This document shows positions 13,958 to 14,123 of a stretch of DNA of 14,123 nt, in pieces. This stretch comes from Balneolales bacterium. GTDB lineage: Bacteria; Bacteroidota; Rhodothermia; Balneolales; Natronogracilivirgulaceae. Under the pieces are notes generated by a model, which searched no databases, had not been told where the DNA came from, and was given only the letters and a program-made list of their open reading frames with translations. The stretch lies in assembly GCA_007133875.1 (NCBI GenBank), contig SLLW01000313.1, forward strand, positions 1 to 14,123, given 5' to 3'. Each line of letters opens with the position of its first letter. Position 1 is the first letter of the stretch. Both the position numbers and the translations under genes were made by a program.

Positions 13958-14123
13958 CTACCTGAAATAATAGCGGATGCCGACTCCGCCGTTACCGGAC
14001 AGGCCGGTAGCAGGCATCAGTTCAAGAATCGGGACAATTTCGAAAAAAACTTCAAGCGGCTCATGCTCAAAATGGTAAGCGATGCCGAGCGGGAAACGAA
14101 TCCCCACTTTGTCCTGATTATCA
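13958..14123 (-). CDS. Outer-membrane beta-barrel protein, C-terminal fragment
   Basis: The last 54 codons of a minus-strand gene running off the right edge, ending at TAG (13960-13958). The translation contains VGIRFPLGIAYHF, PLEVFFEIVPILEL and a terminal GNGGVGIRYYFR. These show alternating hydrophobic residues in beta strands, glycine-rich turns and an aromatic near the C-terminal end, as in small outer-membrane barrels whose last strand is read by the BAM machinery. The start, signal peptide and full length are outside the window. It converges with the MBL-fold gene, 28 bp away, with no obvious terminator between them. Family and function are not identified; the barrel call rests on strand pattern only. 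Confidence 0.6.
   Translation of the reverse strand, partial: DNQDKVGIRFPLGIAYHFEHEPLEVFFEIVPILELMPATGLSGNGGVGIRYYFR

Noticed and set aside
1..14123. CRISPR array, tRNA/rRNA genes, insertion sequence or prophage
   Set aside because: No regularly spaced repeats, no tRNA-like cloverleaf segments in the intergenic gaps, no transposase, integrase or phage protein among the translated frames.

Overview
The window reads like a chromosomal core-genome segment of a Bacteroidota/Balneolota-type bacterium (Rhodothermota-like relatives are possible). The reasons are the rsmD-coaD pair preceded by a DUF3822-like gene, a long multi-repeat DUF349 protein with the C-terminal segment typical of that group, mostly weak or absent Shine-Dalgarno sequences (only dps has a strong one), and a response regulator fused to a class III cyclase. 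Base composition looks moderate and even. I see no mobile element, CRISPR array, tRNA or rRNA. This assignment is inference from gene content only.

Layout. Positions 1-3671 are all on the minus strand and, in transcription order, hold a small membrane-anchored pseudopilin-like protein, a DUF3822/PilM-like protein, rsmD, coaD and an aspartate-type aminotransferase cut by the left edge. The first three genes are packed 7-10 bp apart and look like one operon. Positions 3915-6536 on the plus strand hold an M20/M42-type metallopeptidase, a small orphan gene, a TPR protein and an RluA-family pseudouridine synthase. Positions 6597-8019 hold a stress pair, dps then mscS, separated by a strong hairpin terminator. 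From 8130 to 13929 lies a signalling-flavoured region: a minus-strand response regulator fused to an adenylate cyclase, a divergent short-chain dehydrogenase, a six-repeat DUF349 protein, and a response regulator fused to a PhnP-like metallo-beta-lactamase-fold hydrolase. The right edge cuts the C-terminus of a minus-strand outer-membrane beta-barrel protein.

How the parts may work together. The most interesting idea is that the two receiver-effector fusions, about 3.4 kb apart, could be opposing arms of a nucleotide second-messenger circuit: one receiver drives a cyclase and the other drives an MBL-fold phosphodiesterase candidate. No histidine kinase is in the window, so their input would come from elsewhere. 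The cyclase keeps both metal aspartates and the adenine-selecting Lys/Asp pair, but the transition-state arginine is a glutamate and the second acidic residue of its receiver is Asn. Its promoter region, shared with the dehydrogenase, carries two perfect dyad symmetries (12-bp arms with a 10-bp spacer, and 8-bp arms with a 3-bp spacer) that look like operator sites.

Most of the rest is conserved housekeeping. No gene-free stretch exceeds 300 bp.
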